The notes under the pieces: generated by a model
What the model was told of the DNA's origin: nothing
The model's database searches: none
The model's input: the letters and a program-made list of their open reading frames with translations, nothing else
Shown here: piece by piece, positions 36,680 to 45,897 of the stretch
Layout of the letters: every line of letters begins with the position of its first letter
Position numbering within the stretch: the stretch's first letter is position 1
Origin: an uncultured Bacteroidales bacterium
GTDB taxonomy: Bacteria > Bacteroidota > Bacteroidia > Bacteroidales > WCHB1-69
DNA length: 64,000 bases
Reading direction: 5' to 3'
Assembly: GCA_905233585.1 (NCBI GenBank)
Contig: CAJOFD010000002.1
Span: forward strand, 1 to 64,000
Program-made: the position numbers and the translations under genes

Positions 36680-37293
36680 GATATACGTTTTTTAGTTTTT
36701 GTTACGATGATGTGTGTAGTTTTAGAGCTCATGTTGTAAGAAACAGTTATATTGTAAAAGATAGGGGGAATATTTTTATTGATGGTTCTATTTGGGAAGA
36801 TGCCAAAACGAAATCACCAGCAAAGATTAAAGAACTCATTGACAATTCAGGAATAAAGAATACATCAGTTACAGCAATCCTTATTGGAAACCATACAGCT
36901 AACAGAAGATGGATTAATTATGAGATTTTTAAAAGTTTTGAACAAGGTAATGGTATCCTGGGGATTTATATTAACAGAATAAAGGATAAAACTGGACATA
37001 TTACCCACAAAGGTTTGAATCCATTAGATAGGTTGGCATTGTATGTTTCTGATGATGGTAAAAAGATTAGTTTTCTTGAATTAAAAGGTGGCAAATGGCA
37101 ACTTTTCAATGACTTACCCCAAATAAGCAATAAAAAATCCAACACGATATTTTTCAAAAAAAGCTTGTTTTATACTGATTATGGCAAATTCTATCGCTTT
37201 TCAAACTTTTTCAAAACATATTGTTGGATCAAAGATGAGGGATACAGAAATATTTCACAATGGATAGAAGCAGCAGAACAAGCAGGTCGATAA
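36676..37293 (+). CDS. ThsB-like TIR domain protein
   Basis: The product (205 aa) belongs to the TIR-like MTH538/ThsB group (DUF1863). The TIR fold starts at once (RYTFFSFCYDDVCSFRAHVV), with VRNSYI, the FIDGSIWEDAK loop and the conserved TSVTAILIGNHTANRRWINY strand-helix. A C-terminal extension (about 130-205) is usual for the group. In Thoeris defence, ThsB-type TIR proteins make a cyclic nucleotide signal after phage infection that activates ThsA. No ThsA gene is present here, so the gene is either an orphan or relies on a distant effector. It is the only intact gene in a decayed island. Confidence 0.78.
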   Translation: MRYTFFSFCYDDVCSFRAHVVRNSYIVKDRGNIFIDGSIWEDAKTKSPAKIKELIDNSGIKNTSVTAILIGNHTANRRWINYEIFKSFEQGNGILGIYINRIKDKTGHITHKGLNPLDRLALYVSDDGKKISFLELKGGKWQLFNDLPQISNKKSNTIFFKKSLFYTDYGKFYRFSNFFKTYCWIKDEGYRNISQWIEAAEQAGR

Positions 37294-37308
37294 TAAAACG
37301 ACAAGAAA

Positions 37309-37851
37309 GTGTCGAATCAGGCAAAAGAACTAAATGCACAGTTGAATGATGTTACAAATGATCTTCAAAGCATCAAGACAGAACTCAATCAAAAGAAAAT
37401 TTCTATTAATGAGTTTACCTCTAAATTAGAATTGTTGGAAAAGAAACAAGAAACTTCCGCGCTAATCGAACTGTACAGCGACAACGGCACACGAATTGAA
37501 AATCCGAAAGGAGCCTTGAAGACAACAATGTATATGTCGGTTCTGTTCGCTATCTCACAAATCACCACCTTGAAACGTGAACAGGATTACCCGTTGATTT
37601 TTGATGCCCCGACATCTTCATTCGGCGGTTTCAAAGAGGACACTTTCTATAATGTGATAGATACCATTGACAAACAATGCCTCATTGTTACGAAAGACTT
37701 GCTCAACGTTGACAAAGGAACGGGACATAAGACACTGGATTTTGATACCATCAACAAGCTTTCTTGTTCTGTCTATCGGATTGAGAAAGTCGAACCTTTC
37801 AACGACAAAGATTTGGCAACCATTCAAACAGTTGTTAAACAAGTAAGATAA
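37309..37851 (+). pseudogene. C-terminal fragment of an SMC/RecN-like ATPase
   Basis: This 180-residue frame (GTG start) contains a coiled-coil segment (about 5-50) followed by the C-terminal half of an ABC-type SMC-like ATPase: LKTTMYMSVLFAISQI precedes a Walker B with D-loop (YPLIFDAPTSSFGGF). The Walker A half is missing, so it cannot be a functional ATPase alone. Intact relatives run to 600-800 residues and occur in defence systems. The fragment begins 15 bp after the TIR gene, placing the deletion junction there. It is followed 6 bp later by a second broken gene that was probably its partner. Confidence 0.65.
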
Positions 37852-37857
37852 AGAATC

Positions 37858-38435
37858 ATGGCAGCAGAAAAGATATATGATTTGTGGGCGTCATGCAACC
37901 CGCAGTGGGAAAAAAGATACGAAGACAGTATCATCAAAAACTTCTGTGACTATGGCCGAGGGGCGACTTCGTTACGTGAGGACAGGGAAAAGGTCTTTGG
38001 CGGTGGTTATGAGATTTTTATAGTCGCTTTTTTTATGGGGCTGTATTTCAATCAAAAAAGACCCTCATTGAAGACACGCAAAAACGCAAGACTTTCGACC
38101 AGCCCATTCAATATTGGGGTAATCTTGATTCCGTTAAAGGGCAAAAAGCATATCCGAAACTTCGTGAATACATTTTCACAGCTTTGGTTGCCCGCACCGA
38201 TATTGATTTCATCGCCCTTGAAAAGGGTGAAATGACTTCACGCAAGGCTGTTGACATGTTGATGCAAACCATGGAAGAATACGCCAATTGGGGCTTCCAT
38301 TTCATGGAAGACAAATTGACTGACGATCCCAATTACTTCTATCGCGAAACTGCTTTTCTGGAAGTTTTTTTGGCTTTTGATGCCTCAACTGGCGAAAATG
38401 AAGAGTATAAGGACCTCGAAAGTTTGGATTGATTA
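37858..38435 (+). pseudogene. Frameshifted uncharacterised protein, partner of the ATPase fragment
   Basis: Reading 37858-38066 in one frame and 38067-38435 in another gives a continuous protein of about 190 residues. The first frame ends its coherent part at FFMGLYFNQKRP and the second resumes with LIEDTQKRKTF and continues through YPKLREYIFTALVARTDIDF. The switch needs one extra base in the CCC at about 38066-38068. The resulting protein is soluble. I recall similar proteins next to ATPases in defence islands but cannot name a family. Its placement 6 bp after an ATPase fragment supports an operon remnant. Either a real mutation or a sequencing error is possible. Confidence 0.6.
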
Positions 38436-38573
38436 TGCTTTTTCTATCCCCGCTAAATACTTTATCCATACTTGAGTGCTGCTATCGGCGGGGGACTTGG
38501 AGATTTATCTGAAAGGGTGGAGCAGAGTCTTTATGGTATGTTAATAAGTAGAAGATAACTTTCCCTCAAAAAC

Positions 38574-38606
38574 AATAAAAGCCCATCTTTTTAATGGGCT
38601 TTTATT
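38574..38606. terminator. Bidirectional terminator between the island and the M49 gene
   Basis: A 13-bp perfect stem AATAAAAGCCCAT / ATGGGCTTTTATT (38574-38586 and 38594-38606) lies between convergent genes. Its A and T runs work in both directions. Confidence 0.85.
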
Positions 38607-38624
38607 ACATATAAACACATAAAA

Positions 38625-40259
38625 TTATTCCAAACCAAGACTTTTTTTGCCTTGAATAAAGTCTATATCACGAGGAATATTGGCGTTGGCAATCTTTTCC
38701 AAGTCTGCTTTTAGATTGTCATTTATTTGACCGTTTTCTTGGTAATATTTAATAGCATAGTCAATATCGCCGTCTCCTTCCACTTGAAGAATCAAAGCAG
38801 CCCATTGTTCCATGGCTTGTTGTGCTTTACTCATATCAATGATATATTTACCATTTTCATCGCGATAAAAAGCCCCGTTTTTCTCAAATGAGTTGAAACA
38901 CATAAGGTTTGCATTTCCATGAGCACTTGATGTGCCAAAACGGACCGAACGCAAAATGCCTGCAATGAAAGTAACATAAGCATCTTCTACTGTAATATTG
39001 GTAATTTCGCCTCTTTCAATCAATTTTTGTACCATAAAAAGTCCTAAGATATCGGCTTTGGCTTCTTCCCAAGCGGAATATTGTTCTCCAAGGGCTACTC
39101 TTACAGTTCCTTTGTTGGTGATTGTATTTTTTATACCCAATCCATGAGCCACTTCGTGGAAAGTAACGTTCCAGAAAAAGGCATCAAATTTAACGTTGTC
39201 AAGTTGGTCTTCATTTACAACGACATTTGCAATCGGTACTAATATTTTGTCAAACTTGGCCATCATAGCGTTTTTCAATTGTAAGCGGCGGCTACCTTTT
39301 TGCAAATGTACTCTTTCATCATTAGGAAGATTGATGGCAATGGTTTTGCTGCCTGAATTGCAATCTCCGGCATAATAAACGGCATTGTACACGTTGAGGT
39401 CAGAACTTGTGCCAGGTACTTCTTGTTTGTATTTAGCATCGCAAGGTAATTCTTGTTGCAAACTTGGCAACATGGCAATAAATTTGGATAAATTTTTGCT
39501 TCCTTCCAAGTCTTTTATCAAAACAAATGCTTCGTAGGCGGTTTTTCTGCCGAAAAGTTTGTCTTCATAATTTTCGATAGGTCCCACTACAAAATCGATA
39601 TTGCTGTTTTTCATATCCATCCATGCCATATCGCTGTCAAAATAATTGTCTGTTTTGAAAGCTTGCAAGCGGGTTTCCAAATATTTCTTCATTTCGGCAT
39701 TGTCTGTCAAATTGATAGCTTTTACTAACAATTCGCACACTTTGTCCAATTGTGCTTTGTAATAATCCTTGTACCAAACCACTTGTAGTTTCCCTTCATT
39801 ATCACGGGTGATAACGGTGTATTGGCTTTCTTTATTTTCGTCTGCCAATTGTTCAAATTCTTCTTTTGTCATATCGGCAGGGTAGAAACATGCCCCAGCA
39901 GGTTTTTCGCCATATCCTTCGATAAAAGGAGCCATATTGCCCAGTCTGTCCCAAGGTCCATAGTTTATTTGGGCAAAACGTTTTGCCCATTCGTTAGAAA
40001 TGGTGTCTATCAAAGATTTGTCTCCATAAGATTGTTGCCAAAACAAATCGTCCATAATTTGGGCGATGTCAATAAAAATACCCAATAGTTCTTTTTCGTT
40101 TGCCGAAAGATGAGAAATGTCGGCAGTTAATTCAAAACTTGCAAATTCCTCCACTTTTTGTTGAAGTGGATTTTTTTCAATCAATTCTTTGTTGTTGTTG
40201 CAACTCATGCAAGTTAAAAGGGCAGCAAATGCTGTTGCGGAAATTAAATGTTTGTTCAT
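38625..40259 (-). CDS. M49-like (dipeptidyl-peptidase III family) lipoprotein metallopeptidase
   Basis: The product (544 aa) is a lipoprotein (lipobox ending TCMSC, Cys20). The zinc site is HEVAH at residues 368-372 with EEAKAD at 398-403 giving the second acidic motif. Classical M49 enzymes use the longer HExxGH; here the spacing is the standard five-residue HExxH. The surrounding sequence (FWNVTFHEVAHGLG, then YSAWEEAKADILGL) follows the bacterial branch annotated as dipeptidyl-peptidase 3-like. It should act in the periplasm or at the outer membrane on small peptides. It is transcribed alone from a -7 box at 40295-40302. Confidence 0.78.
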   Translation of the reverse strand: MNKHLISATAFAALLTCMSCNNNKELIEKNPLQQKVEEFASFELTADISHLSANEKELLGIFIDIAQIMDDLFWQQSYGDKSLIDTISNEWAKRFAQINYGPWDRLGNMAPFIEGYGEKPAGACFYPADMTKEEFEQLADENKESQYTVITRDNEGKLQVVWYKDYYKAQLDKVCELLVKAINLTDNAEMKKYLETRLQAFKTDNYFDSDMAWMDMKNSNIDFVVGPIENYEDKLFGRKTAYEAFVLIKDLEGSKNLSKFIAMLPSLQQELPCDAKYKQEVPGTSSDLNVYNAVYYAGDCNSGSKTIAINLPNDERVHLQKGSRRLQLKNAMMAKFDKILVPIANVVVNEDQLDNVKFDAFFWNVTFHEVAHGLGIKNTITNKGTVRVALGEQYSAWEEAKADILGLFMVQKLIERGEITNITVEDAYVTFIAGILRSVRFGTSSAHGNANLMCFNSFEKNGAFYRDENGKYIIDMSKAQQAMEQWAALILQVEGDGDIDYAIKYYQENGQINDNLKADLEKIANANIPRDIDFIQGKKSLGLE

Positions 40260-40294
40260 GTGAAAAAAATTAAGTTTAACAAATTATAATATTG

Positions 40295-40302
40295 CAAAGG
40301 TA
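40295..40302 (-). promoter_or_regulatory. -7 box for the M49-like gene
   Basis: Read on the minus strand this is TACCTTTG, 35 bp before the start codon. Confidence 0.6.
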
Positions 40303-40395
40303 TTAAAAAATATCAAATGAAACACCAACATTATTCACTATTTGTCAAGATAAAATCTGAAGGTATTTATCGGTGTATATTGTGTAAAAAAGTGG

Positions 40396-40403
40396 TATCT
40401 TTG
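40396..40403 (+). promoter_or_regulatory. -7 box for pyrD
   Basis: TATCTTTG matches the consensus 31 bp before the pyrD start codon. Confidence 0.6.
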
Positions 40404-40434
40404 CGAAAATTTTGAAATGCAAAAAAAGTAAAAG

Positions 40435-41343
40435 ATGGCAGATTTATCAGTAAAGATTGGCAATATGTGTTTAAAAAATCCGGTGATGACGGCTTCAGGA
40501 ACATTTGGTTATGGGGAAGAATTTGCCGATTTTTTGGACTTGAATAAATTGGGCGGTTTTATTGTTAAAGGTACTACTTTGTTGCCAAGAGAAGGCAATG
40601 ATTATCCTCGTATGGCAGAAACGCCTGCGGGCATGTTGAATGCTGTCGGCTTGCAAAACAAGGGTGTTGATTATTTTATTGAACATATTTATCCACGCAT
40701 AAAACATTTACAGACCAATATTGTTGTTAATGTGTCCGGTTCCTCGATTGAAGACTATGTGACAACGGCGGACAAAATCAACGAGTTGGACCATATTCCT
40801 GCCATAGAATTAAATATTTCATGCCCAAATGTAAAACAAGGTGGAATGGCATTTGGAACAACAACATCATCGGCTCAAGCCGTGGTGTCTGCCGTGCGAA
40901 AGGTTTATAATAAAACATTGATAGTGAAGTTGTCTCCAAATGTTACGGATATAACGGCTATTGCCAAAGCCGTAGAGCAAGGGGGAGCCGATGCGGTATC
41001 GCTTATTAATACATTGTTGGGTATGGCTATTGATGCGGAAAAGCAAAAACCGGTGCTTTCCACAATAACTGGTGGTTTATCAGGACCTTGTGTCAAACCG
41101 ATTGCTTTACGAATGGTCTGGCAGGTGAGTAAAGCGGTGAATATTCCCGTTGTAGGTTTAGGTGGTATCATGTCGGCGACAGATGCTATAGAGTTTCTTT
41201 TGGCAGGGGCAACAGTTGTGCAAATAGGTACGGCAAATTTTATTGACCCGCAAATTTCTCTCAAAATTGTAGATGGAATCAATGATTACCTTGACAGAAA
41301 ATCTGTGGCTAAAGTCGTAGACATTATCGGATTGATTCGATAA
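40435..41343 (+). CDS. pyrD: Dihydroorotate dehydrogenase, class 1B catalytic subunit
   Basis: The product (302 aa) oxidises dihydroorotate to orotate in pyrimidine synthesis. The catalytic base is Cys130 in ELNISCPNV, the class 1 residue (class 2 has Ser), and [10 protein letters not shown] near the N-terminus and [12 protein letters not shown] near the C-terminus are FMN-binding segments. The start fits the family. Class 1B enzymes work with an iron-sulfur/FAD subunit, PyrK, which is not encoded next to it and may lie elsewhere. It is transcribed alone, convergent with the RNase Z gene 10 bp away. Confidence 0.93.
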   Translation: MADLSVKIGNMCLKNPVMTASGTFGYGEEFADFLDLNKLGGFIVKGTTLLPREGNDYPRMAETPAGMLNAVGLQNKGVDYFIEHIYPRIKHLQTNIVVNVSGSSIEDYVTTADKINELDHIPAIELNISCPNVKQGGMAFGTTTSSAQAVVSAVRKVYNKTLIVKLSPNVTDITAIAKAVEQGGADAVSLINTLLGMAIDAEKQKPVLSTITGGLSGPCVKPIALRMVWQVSKAVNIPVVGLGGIMSATDAIEFLLAGATVVQIGTANFIDPQISLKIVDGINDYLDRKSVAKVVDIIGLIR

Positions 41344-41353
41344 TGTTATTGTT

Positions 41354-42166
41354 TTAGATAAAGACTTTAAAATCTTCTTTTGCCGCCAATACTTCTGGAA
41401 AAATAGGACGGATTTCTTCCAAAAATGGACTAATATCGCTATATCGGGCAGAGTAGTGTCCGATGAGTAATTTTTTTGCATGTGCCTTTACGGCAATCTT
41501 TGCTGCATCTAATGTTGTGGAATGAAATTTGTCTTGTGCCGCTTGTGTTAATTCTTTCAGAAAAGTGGTTTCGTGGTACAACATATCCACATTTTGAATG
41601 TGTTTGGCAACAGAAGGCATGTATTTTGTGTCGGAACAATATGCAAACGACTGTGCTTGCAGTGCTTGAGTATTGTTTTCTTGTTCTTGGGCAGGTAGAA
41701 GCTTTTCTTGAAAAAGAAATCCATGTGTACGAATGCTATGTTTTAACGGGAAAGCATTTACTTGTAGGGTTGGCAAGTCCAAGAGGGTAGGATATTTGCC
41801 TTTTATCGGGTGAAATATCAAGGGATATTGAAGTTGTGTTTTTTCAATCGCCAAAGTTGTTTTTATAAGTTTTTCCAAGGGTTGATGGGCATAAATATGC
41901 AAAGGAGTTTTTCTGCCCAATAGATTTTGAGAGAAGATAAATCCGAATAAACCGAAGAAATGGTCGCCATGCAGATGAGAAATGAAGATATGTCCAATTT
42001 GTTGCATGCGAATGCTGTTTTTCCGTAGCCGAATTTGAGTTCCTTCTCCACAATCTATCAATATATATTCTCTCAACAAAGAGGAACACAACAAAAAAGC
42101 ACTTGGATATCGTGTAGATGTCGGTGTTGCCGAACTGCAACCTAAAACAGTTAAGGATAAGGCCAT
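41354..42166 (-). CDS. rnz: Ribonuclease Z (metallo-beta-lactamase fold)
   Basis: The product (270 aa) is the tRNA 3'-processing endonuclease RNase Z. The zinc motif HxHxDH is at His64-His69 (SHLHGDHFFGL), GEGTQIRLRK follows the first strand as usual, and later histidines occur in YHETTF and GHYSARY. It is shorter than typical RNase Z (about 300 aa), mainly in loops. Annotation as RNase Z rather than arylsulfatase or MBL nuclease rests on these motifs. The 3' ends of this gene and pyrD converge with 10 bp between. Confidence 0.88.
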   Translation of the reverse strand: MALSLTVLGCSSATPTSTRYPSAFLLCSSLLREYILIDCGEGTQIRLRKNSIRMQQIGHIFISHLHGDHFFGLFGFIFSQNLLGRKTPLHIYAHQPLEKLIKTTLAIEKTQLQYPLIFHPIKGKYPTLLDLPTLQVNAFPLKHSIRTHGFLFQEKLLPAQEQENNTQALQAQSFAYCSDTKYMPSVAKHIQNVDMLYHETTFLKELTQAAQDKFHSTTLDAAKIAVKAHAKKLLIGHYSARYSDISPFLEEIRPIFPEVLAAKEDFKVFI

Positions 42167-42183
42167 AGATAAAAAGGGAAAAA

Positions 42184-42213
42184 CTCCGTCTGTTATAAAA
42201 AAAACAGACGGAG
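42184..42213 (-). terminator. Terminator of the C69 peptidase gene
   Basis: An 11-bp stem CTCCGTCTGTT / AACAGACGGAG (42184-42194 and 42203-42213). On the minus strand it is followed by a T run (AAAAA on the plus strand just before 42184). Confidence 0.8.
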
Positions 42214-42232
42214 AATGAAATATGAGAAAATA

Positions 42233-43981
42233 TTATTTTGCTTGCAAGTTTTCACCAGCATCGTCAACGATAACACCATAGAACCATTGAGGATATTCCG
42301 GATTGTTGGGACTTGCCGAATAGGTCGGATTGTGTCCGTTGCTCTTGAAAGAACCGTCTTCATTGGTTTTCTTTATGTTACCGTCAATATATTTTACCAA
42401 TAAATAGTTGGACAAATCTTCCCATGCATTGAACATTCTTGAGGCTGCTTTTTCAGAGAAAGCATTGATTCTTTCAATGCCTTTTACCGCGTCTGCATTA
42501 TATGATTTGGCAAAGCCTTCTGTTTTTTCATTGACTTGTTTTTCAAAATCTGTTTCCAATTCGTTTTGCACCTTTTGAATATCAACAATCATATCACAAT
42601 ATCTGGAATAAGCAAAATTGCTAACACGATTGAATAACCAGAAAGCAGATGTTCTTGAATAAGTCATCATATTACCGTTGCCTTGTTGGAAACAACGAGG
42701 TATTTTGGTAATGCCACAAAACATTGGCACATAGCAGGTGCTATAAGTATCGTCAACGCCAAACCAAAGAATACCACCGATAGGAGCAGGATATTTTCCA
42801 CGCATTTGGGCAACAAAAGAAAATCCCGTTTGTTGTGTGGACGTTGCACGTTCGTGTATATATTTTTTGCCGTTATACGACCATGTCATGGGTCTCCAAC
42901 GATAAGGGCAAGCAAAAGGACCGGCACCTTTGTCTTTAGTCATATCCATAGATGTTCCTTCATAATGGTCTCTCATCAATTTGATAACATCGGCGAGAGC
43001 TAATTGTTCGGTTGGTTTTATCCACAAAGGCATTTTGTGTTTGAGGTTGTCGCCACGGGCATAATCTTCGTATTGTGCCATAAGTTGAGGATTTACTTTC
43101 ATAAATCCAGCCCATACTCTTGCCTCGCAGTATCTTGCAGCACCAAAATCCAACGGACTATACACATCGCTGAAACTAAATTCTTCATCACTGCCGTTAT
43201 ATATGCCGATTGCCCGAGCATAAGAAATAACATCGGAAGCATAAACAACTTCAACATTAGGGTTGAATATTTTAGCTATATTTTTGCTGCTGATACATGT
43301 TTTGCCGTTTTCTTTTGGAAAAGTTGTGATACGTGCTTGGTTGGCATGCCCGCAAACGTATCCGTCAGGCACACGCATAGCCACCCAAACCATTCCTTTT
43401 GTGTTGCGTTTGGTGTCTATGTTTCCTTTTTTATCTACTATTTTTTTACCTTTTCCGATAAGTTCCATAATCCATACTTCGTCAGCATCGGCAATGGAAA
43501 AAGATTCTCCTGAACTATAATAGCCATATTGAGAGGTGAGTTCATGCATAATTTTTATGGCTTCTCTGGCTGTTTTTGCTCTTTGCAAAGTGGTGTAGAT
43601 AAGGCTGCCATAATCCATTACACCTTCTTTATCAACAAGTTCAGACCTTCCGCCATAGGTTGTTTCGGCAATGGTCAATTGGTGTTCGTTCATATTGCCA
43701 ACCACAGAATAAGTTTTGGTAACTTGAGGAATTGAACCAAGTTTTTTGCCACTATCCCAGTCGTAAATATCTACCATTGTCCCGACGGGATAGGTAGCGG
43801 CAGGACGATAATACAATTCTCCATACAACGTATGGGAATCTGCAGCATAGGTTACAAATGTAGAGCCGTCTTTGCTGGCTCCTTTGGTAACTAAAAAGTT
43901 GGTACATGCTTGTGCTGCATTATAGCCTAATAAAAGTATGCCGGCGATAGCAGCGAAAATCATTTTTTTATTATACATCAT
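42233..43981 (-). CDS. C69 family dipeptidase
   Basis: The product (582 aa) is a secreted Ntn-hydrolase peptidase of family C69 (PepD-like). The predicted signal peptide ends at Ala25, leaving Cys26 as the new N-terminus (AQACTNFLV), which is the nucleophile of the family. The following TKGASKDGSTFVTYAADSH and YSVVGNMNEHQLTIAETTYGG segments match it. It should cleave dipeptides in the periplasm or at the cell surface. The length fits the longer Bacteroidales members. A small gene of unknown function is immediately upstream (11-bp gap), perhaps cotranscribed, and a terminator follows. Confidence 0.88.
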   Translation of the reverse strand: MMYNKKMIFAAIAGILLLGYNAAQACTNFLVTKGASKDGSTFVTYAADSHTLYGELYYRPAATYPVGTMVDIYDWDSGKKLGSIPQVTKTYSVVGNMNEHQLTIAETTYGGRSELVDKEGVMDYGSLIYTTLQRAKTAREAIKIMHELTSQYGYYSSGESFSIADADEVWIMELIGKGKKIVDKKGNIDTKRNTKGMVWVAMRVPDGYVCGHANQARITTFPKENGKTCISSKNIAKIFNPNVEVVYASDVISYARAIGIYNGSDEEFSFSDVYSPLDFGAARYCEARVWAGFMKVNPQLMAQYEDYARGDNLKHKMPLWIKPTEQLALADVIKLMRDHYEGTSMDMTKDKGAGPFACPYRWRPMTWSYNGKKYIHERATSTQQTGFSFVAQMRGKYPAPIGGILWFGVDDTYSTCYVPMFCGITKIPRCFQQGNGNMMTYSRTSAFWLFNRVSNFAYSRYCDMIVDIQKVQNELETDFEKQVNEKTEGFAKSYNADAVKGIERINAFSEKAASRMFNAWEDLSNYLLVKYIDGNIKKTNEDGSFKSNGHNPTYSASPNNPEYPQWFYGVIVDDAGENLQAK

Positions 43982-43991
43982 ATTGTTTAAT

Positions 43992-44531
43992 TTATTTGTT
44001 TGACATTAGTAGGCTTAAATATTTTTCTGTTTGTTGCATAAATGTTGAAAAGGTATTTTCGTCATTGACATTTATAACAAAATCAGTATAATCAATAAAA
44101 TCATTGTTGTTGCCAATACGAAATTGAGCTTTGATAAATGATTGAAAATAATACAATAAATTATTGGTGGATATATCAAACAAAAGTAATATATCGTAAG
44201 ATTGCTTTTGCAAGATTGCTTTTGCTTCTTTGTCAATTGTCCCCTTCCAAGACAAGTGTTTTTTGTGAAACAAATGCTTGTTTGGTTGTGAAAAATCTGT
44301 TTTCATGTGTTGATTGATACAACAAAAAATCTGAAATGTACGGTTGGTTGTTTTTTGCCATTCCGATATTTCATTTGAAAGATTTTCCCATTGTTTATAA
44401 TTTTGACAAGAAGTAAAAATACAGATATGTTTTGCTGTTTGGAGTTGAGGTATATCAATAATTTCATCTCTTTTTCTCAACTTCCAAGCAGAAAGATATT
44501 TGTCAATATTTCGTTTCTGCAAAATGTTCAT
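43992..44531 (-). CDS. Uncharacterised small protein, possibly DUF6913 family
   Basis: The product (179 aa) is soluble, basic at its N-terminus (LRKRDEIIDIPQL) with an alternating beta/alpha pattern (HICIFTSCQN, then TFQIFCCINQHM, then DILLLFDIS). It resembles, from memory only, a small Bacteroidota family of unknown function (DUF6913). It has its own -7 box and probably leads the transcript with the C69 peptidase gene. No catalytic motif or membrane segment is visible. Confidence 0.55.
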   Translation of the reverse strand: MNILQKRNIDKYLSAWKLRKRDEIIDIPQLQTAKHICIFTSCQNYKQWENLSNEISEWQKTTNRTFQIFCCINQHMKTDFSQPNKHLFHKKHLSWKGTIDKEAKAILQKQSYDILLLFDISTNNLLYYFQSFIKAQFRIGNNNDFIDYTDFVINVNDENTFSTFMQQTEKYLSLLMSNK

Positions 44532-44551
44532 TTTTTATTGATTTGGAAAAG

Positions 44552-44559
44552 CAAAGATA
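44552..44559 (-). promoter_or_regulatory. -7 box for the small unknown gene and C69 peptidase
   Basis: On the minus strand this reads TATCTTTG, 20 bp before the start codon at 44531. Confidence 0.6.
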
Positions 44560-44616
44560 CTCATTTTTTTGTAAACTATATGAATATTGATGAAAAAATG
44601 ATTTTTTGAAGTTTTT

Positions 44617-44639
44617 TATCTTTGAAAATGTTATCTTTG
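44617..44639 (+). promoter_or_regulatory. Two tandem -7 boxes before the family 4 glycosyltransferase
   Basis: TATCTTTG occurs twice, at 44617-44624 and 44632-44639, 15 bp apart. Either could be used. The second lies inside the predicted coding region if the ATG at 44628 is the start, so a TTG at 44664 may be the true start. Confidence 0.5.
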
Positions 44640-45833
44640 CAAAAATCAATCAATAAAAATATTTTGAGAATAGCAGTTGTATTATCGCACATTCCATATC
44701 CTTTAGTGAAAGGTGAGCAAGTTAGGGCTTTTAACCAAATGAGAATATTGTCCCGCGATCACGATATTTATCTTTTTATTGTTTCACAAGACCAGATGTC
44801 TGCTCAAGCTAAAGAAGCCTTGGCGGAAATAACGAAAGAAATAATATTTTTCAAATTAAGCGGATTTTCTGTTTTTTTTAATAAAATGATAGCAAGGCTA
44901 AAAGGTTTGCCTTTGCTCTGCGGTCGTTTTTTCAATATGGATGTTTTTACCCAATTGAATAAAAAATTAGATGAATTGAAACCTGATATTATTTATAATC
45001 AACTAATAACAACGACAGAATATACCAAAAACCGTAAGGAAAGAAAAATATTGGATTATCAGAATGTTTTCTCCAAGGATTTATGGCGTTTTATGGAAAA
45101 AACAAACAAAACTGCCAATAAAAAATATCTGAAACGTTATAAACGTTTGCAAAAATACGAATCGGATGTTTTTAAATATTTCGATGAGAAAACAATTATT
45201 ACTCAAGTGGATAGAGATTGGATACAACATCATTGGGCTGATCATATTGTCGTTGTCCCCAATGGGGTGGATATGTCTTATTTTTCTCCTAAAAATACAA
45301 AAAAACAATATGATATAATTTTTACAGGCAATATGTCTTATTTGCCCAATGTGTTGGCTTGTGAATATATTGTCAAAGAGATTCTTCCTCAATTGTTGCA
45401 AAAATATCCCGATATAAAGATTGTATTATGTGGAGTGAATCCTTCACCGCGGGTATTAGCCTTAAAGAATATTCATGTGGAGGTAACGGGTTACGTTGAA
45501 GATATTCGTGAGTATTATGCCCAATCAAAATTGTTTTTGGCACCTTTGGAAATCGGTTCGGGATTGCAAAACAAATTGTTAGAAGCTATGGCCATGAAAT
45601 TGCCTTGCATTACTTCTCCTTTGGCGAGTGAGCCATTAAAAGCCGATGCCAATCGTGATATTTTGATTTGCAATAGTGTTTTGGGTTATGTTGATGCCAT
45701 AGACAATTTGTTGAGAAATAAAGATTTGTACAATTCTATTGCTGAAAATGCTTTCCGTTTTGTACAACAACATTACAATTGGGAGCAAACGACAGCCATA
45801 CTCAACAATTTAATTGTTTCCCCATCGGATTAA
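44628..45833 (+). CDS. Family 4 glycosyltransferase
   Basis: The product (401 aa from the ATG) is a GT-B fold glycosyltransferase, similar to the group that includes sugar transferases of exopolysaccharide loci. AVVLSHIPYPLVKGEQVRAF is the typical acceptor-domain start. The C-terminal domain has the nucleotide-sugar binding region (VVVPNGVDMSYF, FTGNMSYLPN) and the GSGLQNKLLEAMAM segment with its Glu. The start is uncertain because -7 boxes lie at 44617 and 44632; the TTG at 44664 would begin the protein right before its first beta strand. It precedes, convergently, an O-antigen-ligase-like gene, suggesting glycan assembly. Confidence 0.85.
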   Translation: MLSLQKSINKNILRIAVVLSHIPYPLVKGEQVRAFNQMRILSRDHDIYLFIVSQDQMSAQAKEALAEITKEIIFFKLSGFSVFFNKMIARLKGLPLLCGRFFNMDVFTQLNKKLDELKPDIIYNQLITTTEYTKNRKERKILDYQNVFSKDLWRFMEKTNKTANKKYLKRYKRLQKYESDVFKYFDEKTIITQVDRDWIQHHWADHIVVVPNGVDMSYFSPKNTKKQYDIIFTGNMSYLPNVLACEYIVKEILPQLLQKYPDIKIVLCGVNPSPRVLALKNIHVEVTGYVEDIREYYAQSKLFLAPLEIGSGLQNKLLEAMAMKLPCITSPLASEPLKADANRDILICNSVLGYVDAIDNLLRNKDLYNSIAENAFRFVQQHYNWEQTTAILNNLIVSPSD

Positions 45834-45897
45834 TTCTGCAAAGTGATAGCATTATCTGCTTGTTGTATAATATGGTTGGAAAACATTCGGTTGTTTG

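Noticed and set aside
43004-43513. 169-codon plus-strand frame opposite the C69 peptidase.
   Set aside because: Antisense to a well-supported gene with intact motifs and signal peptide.
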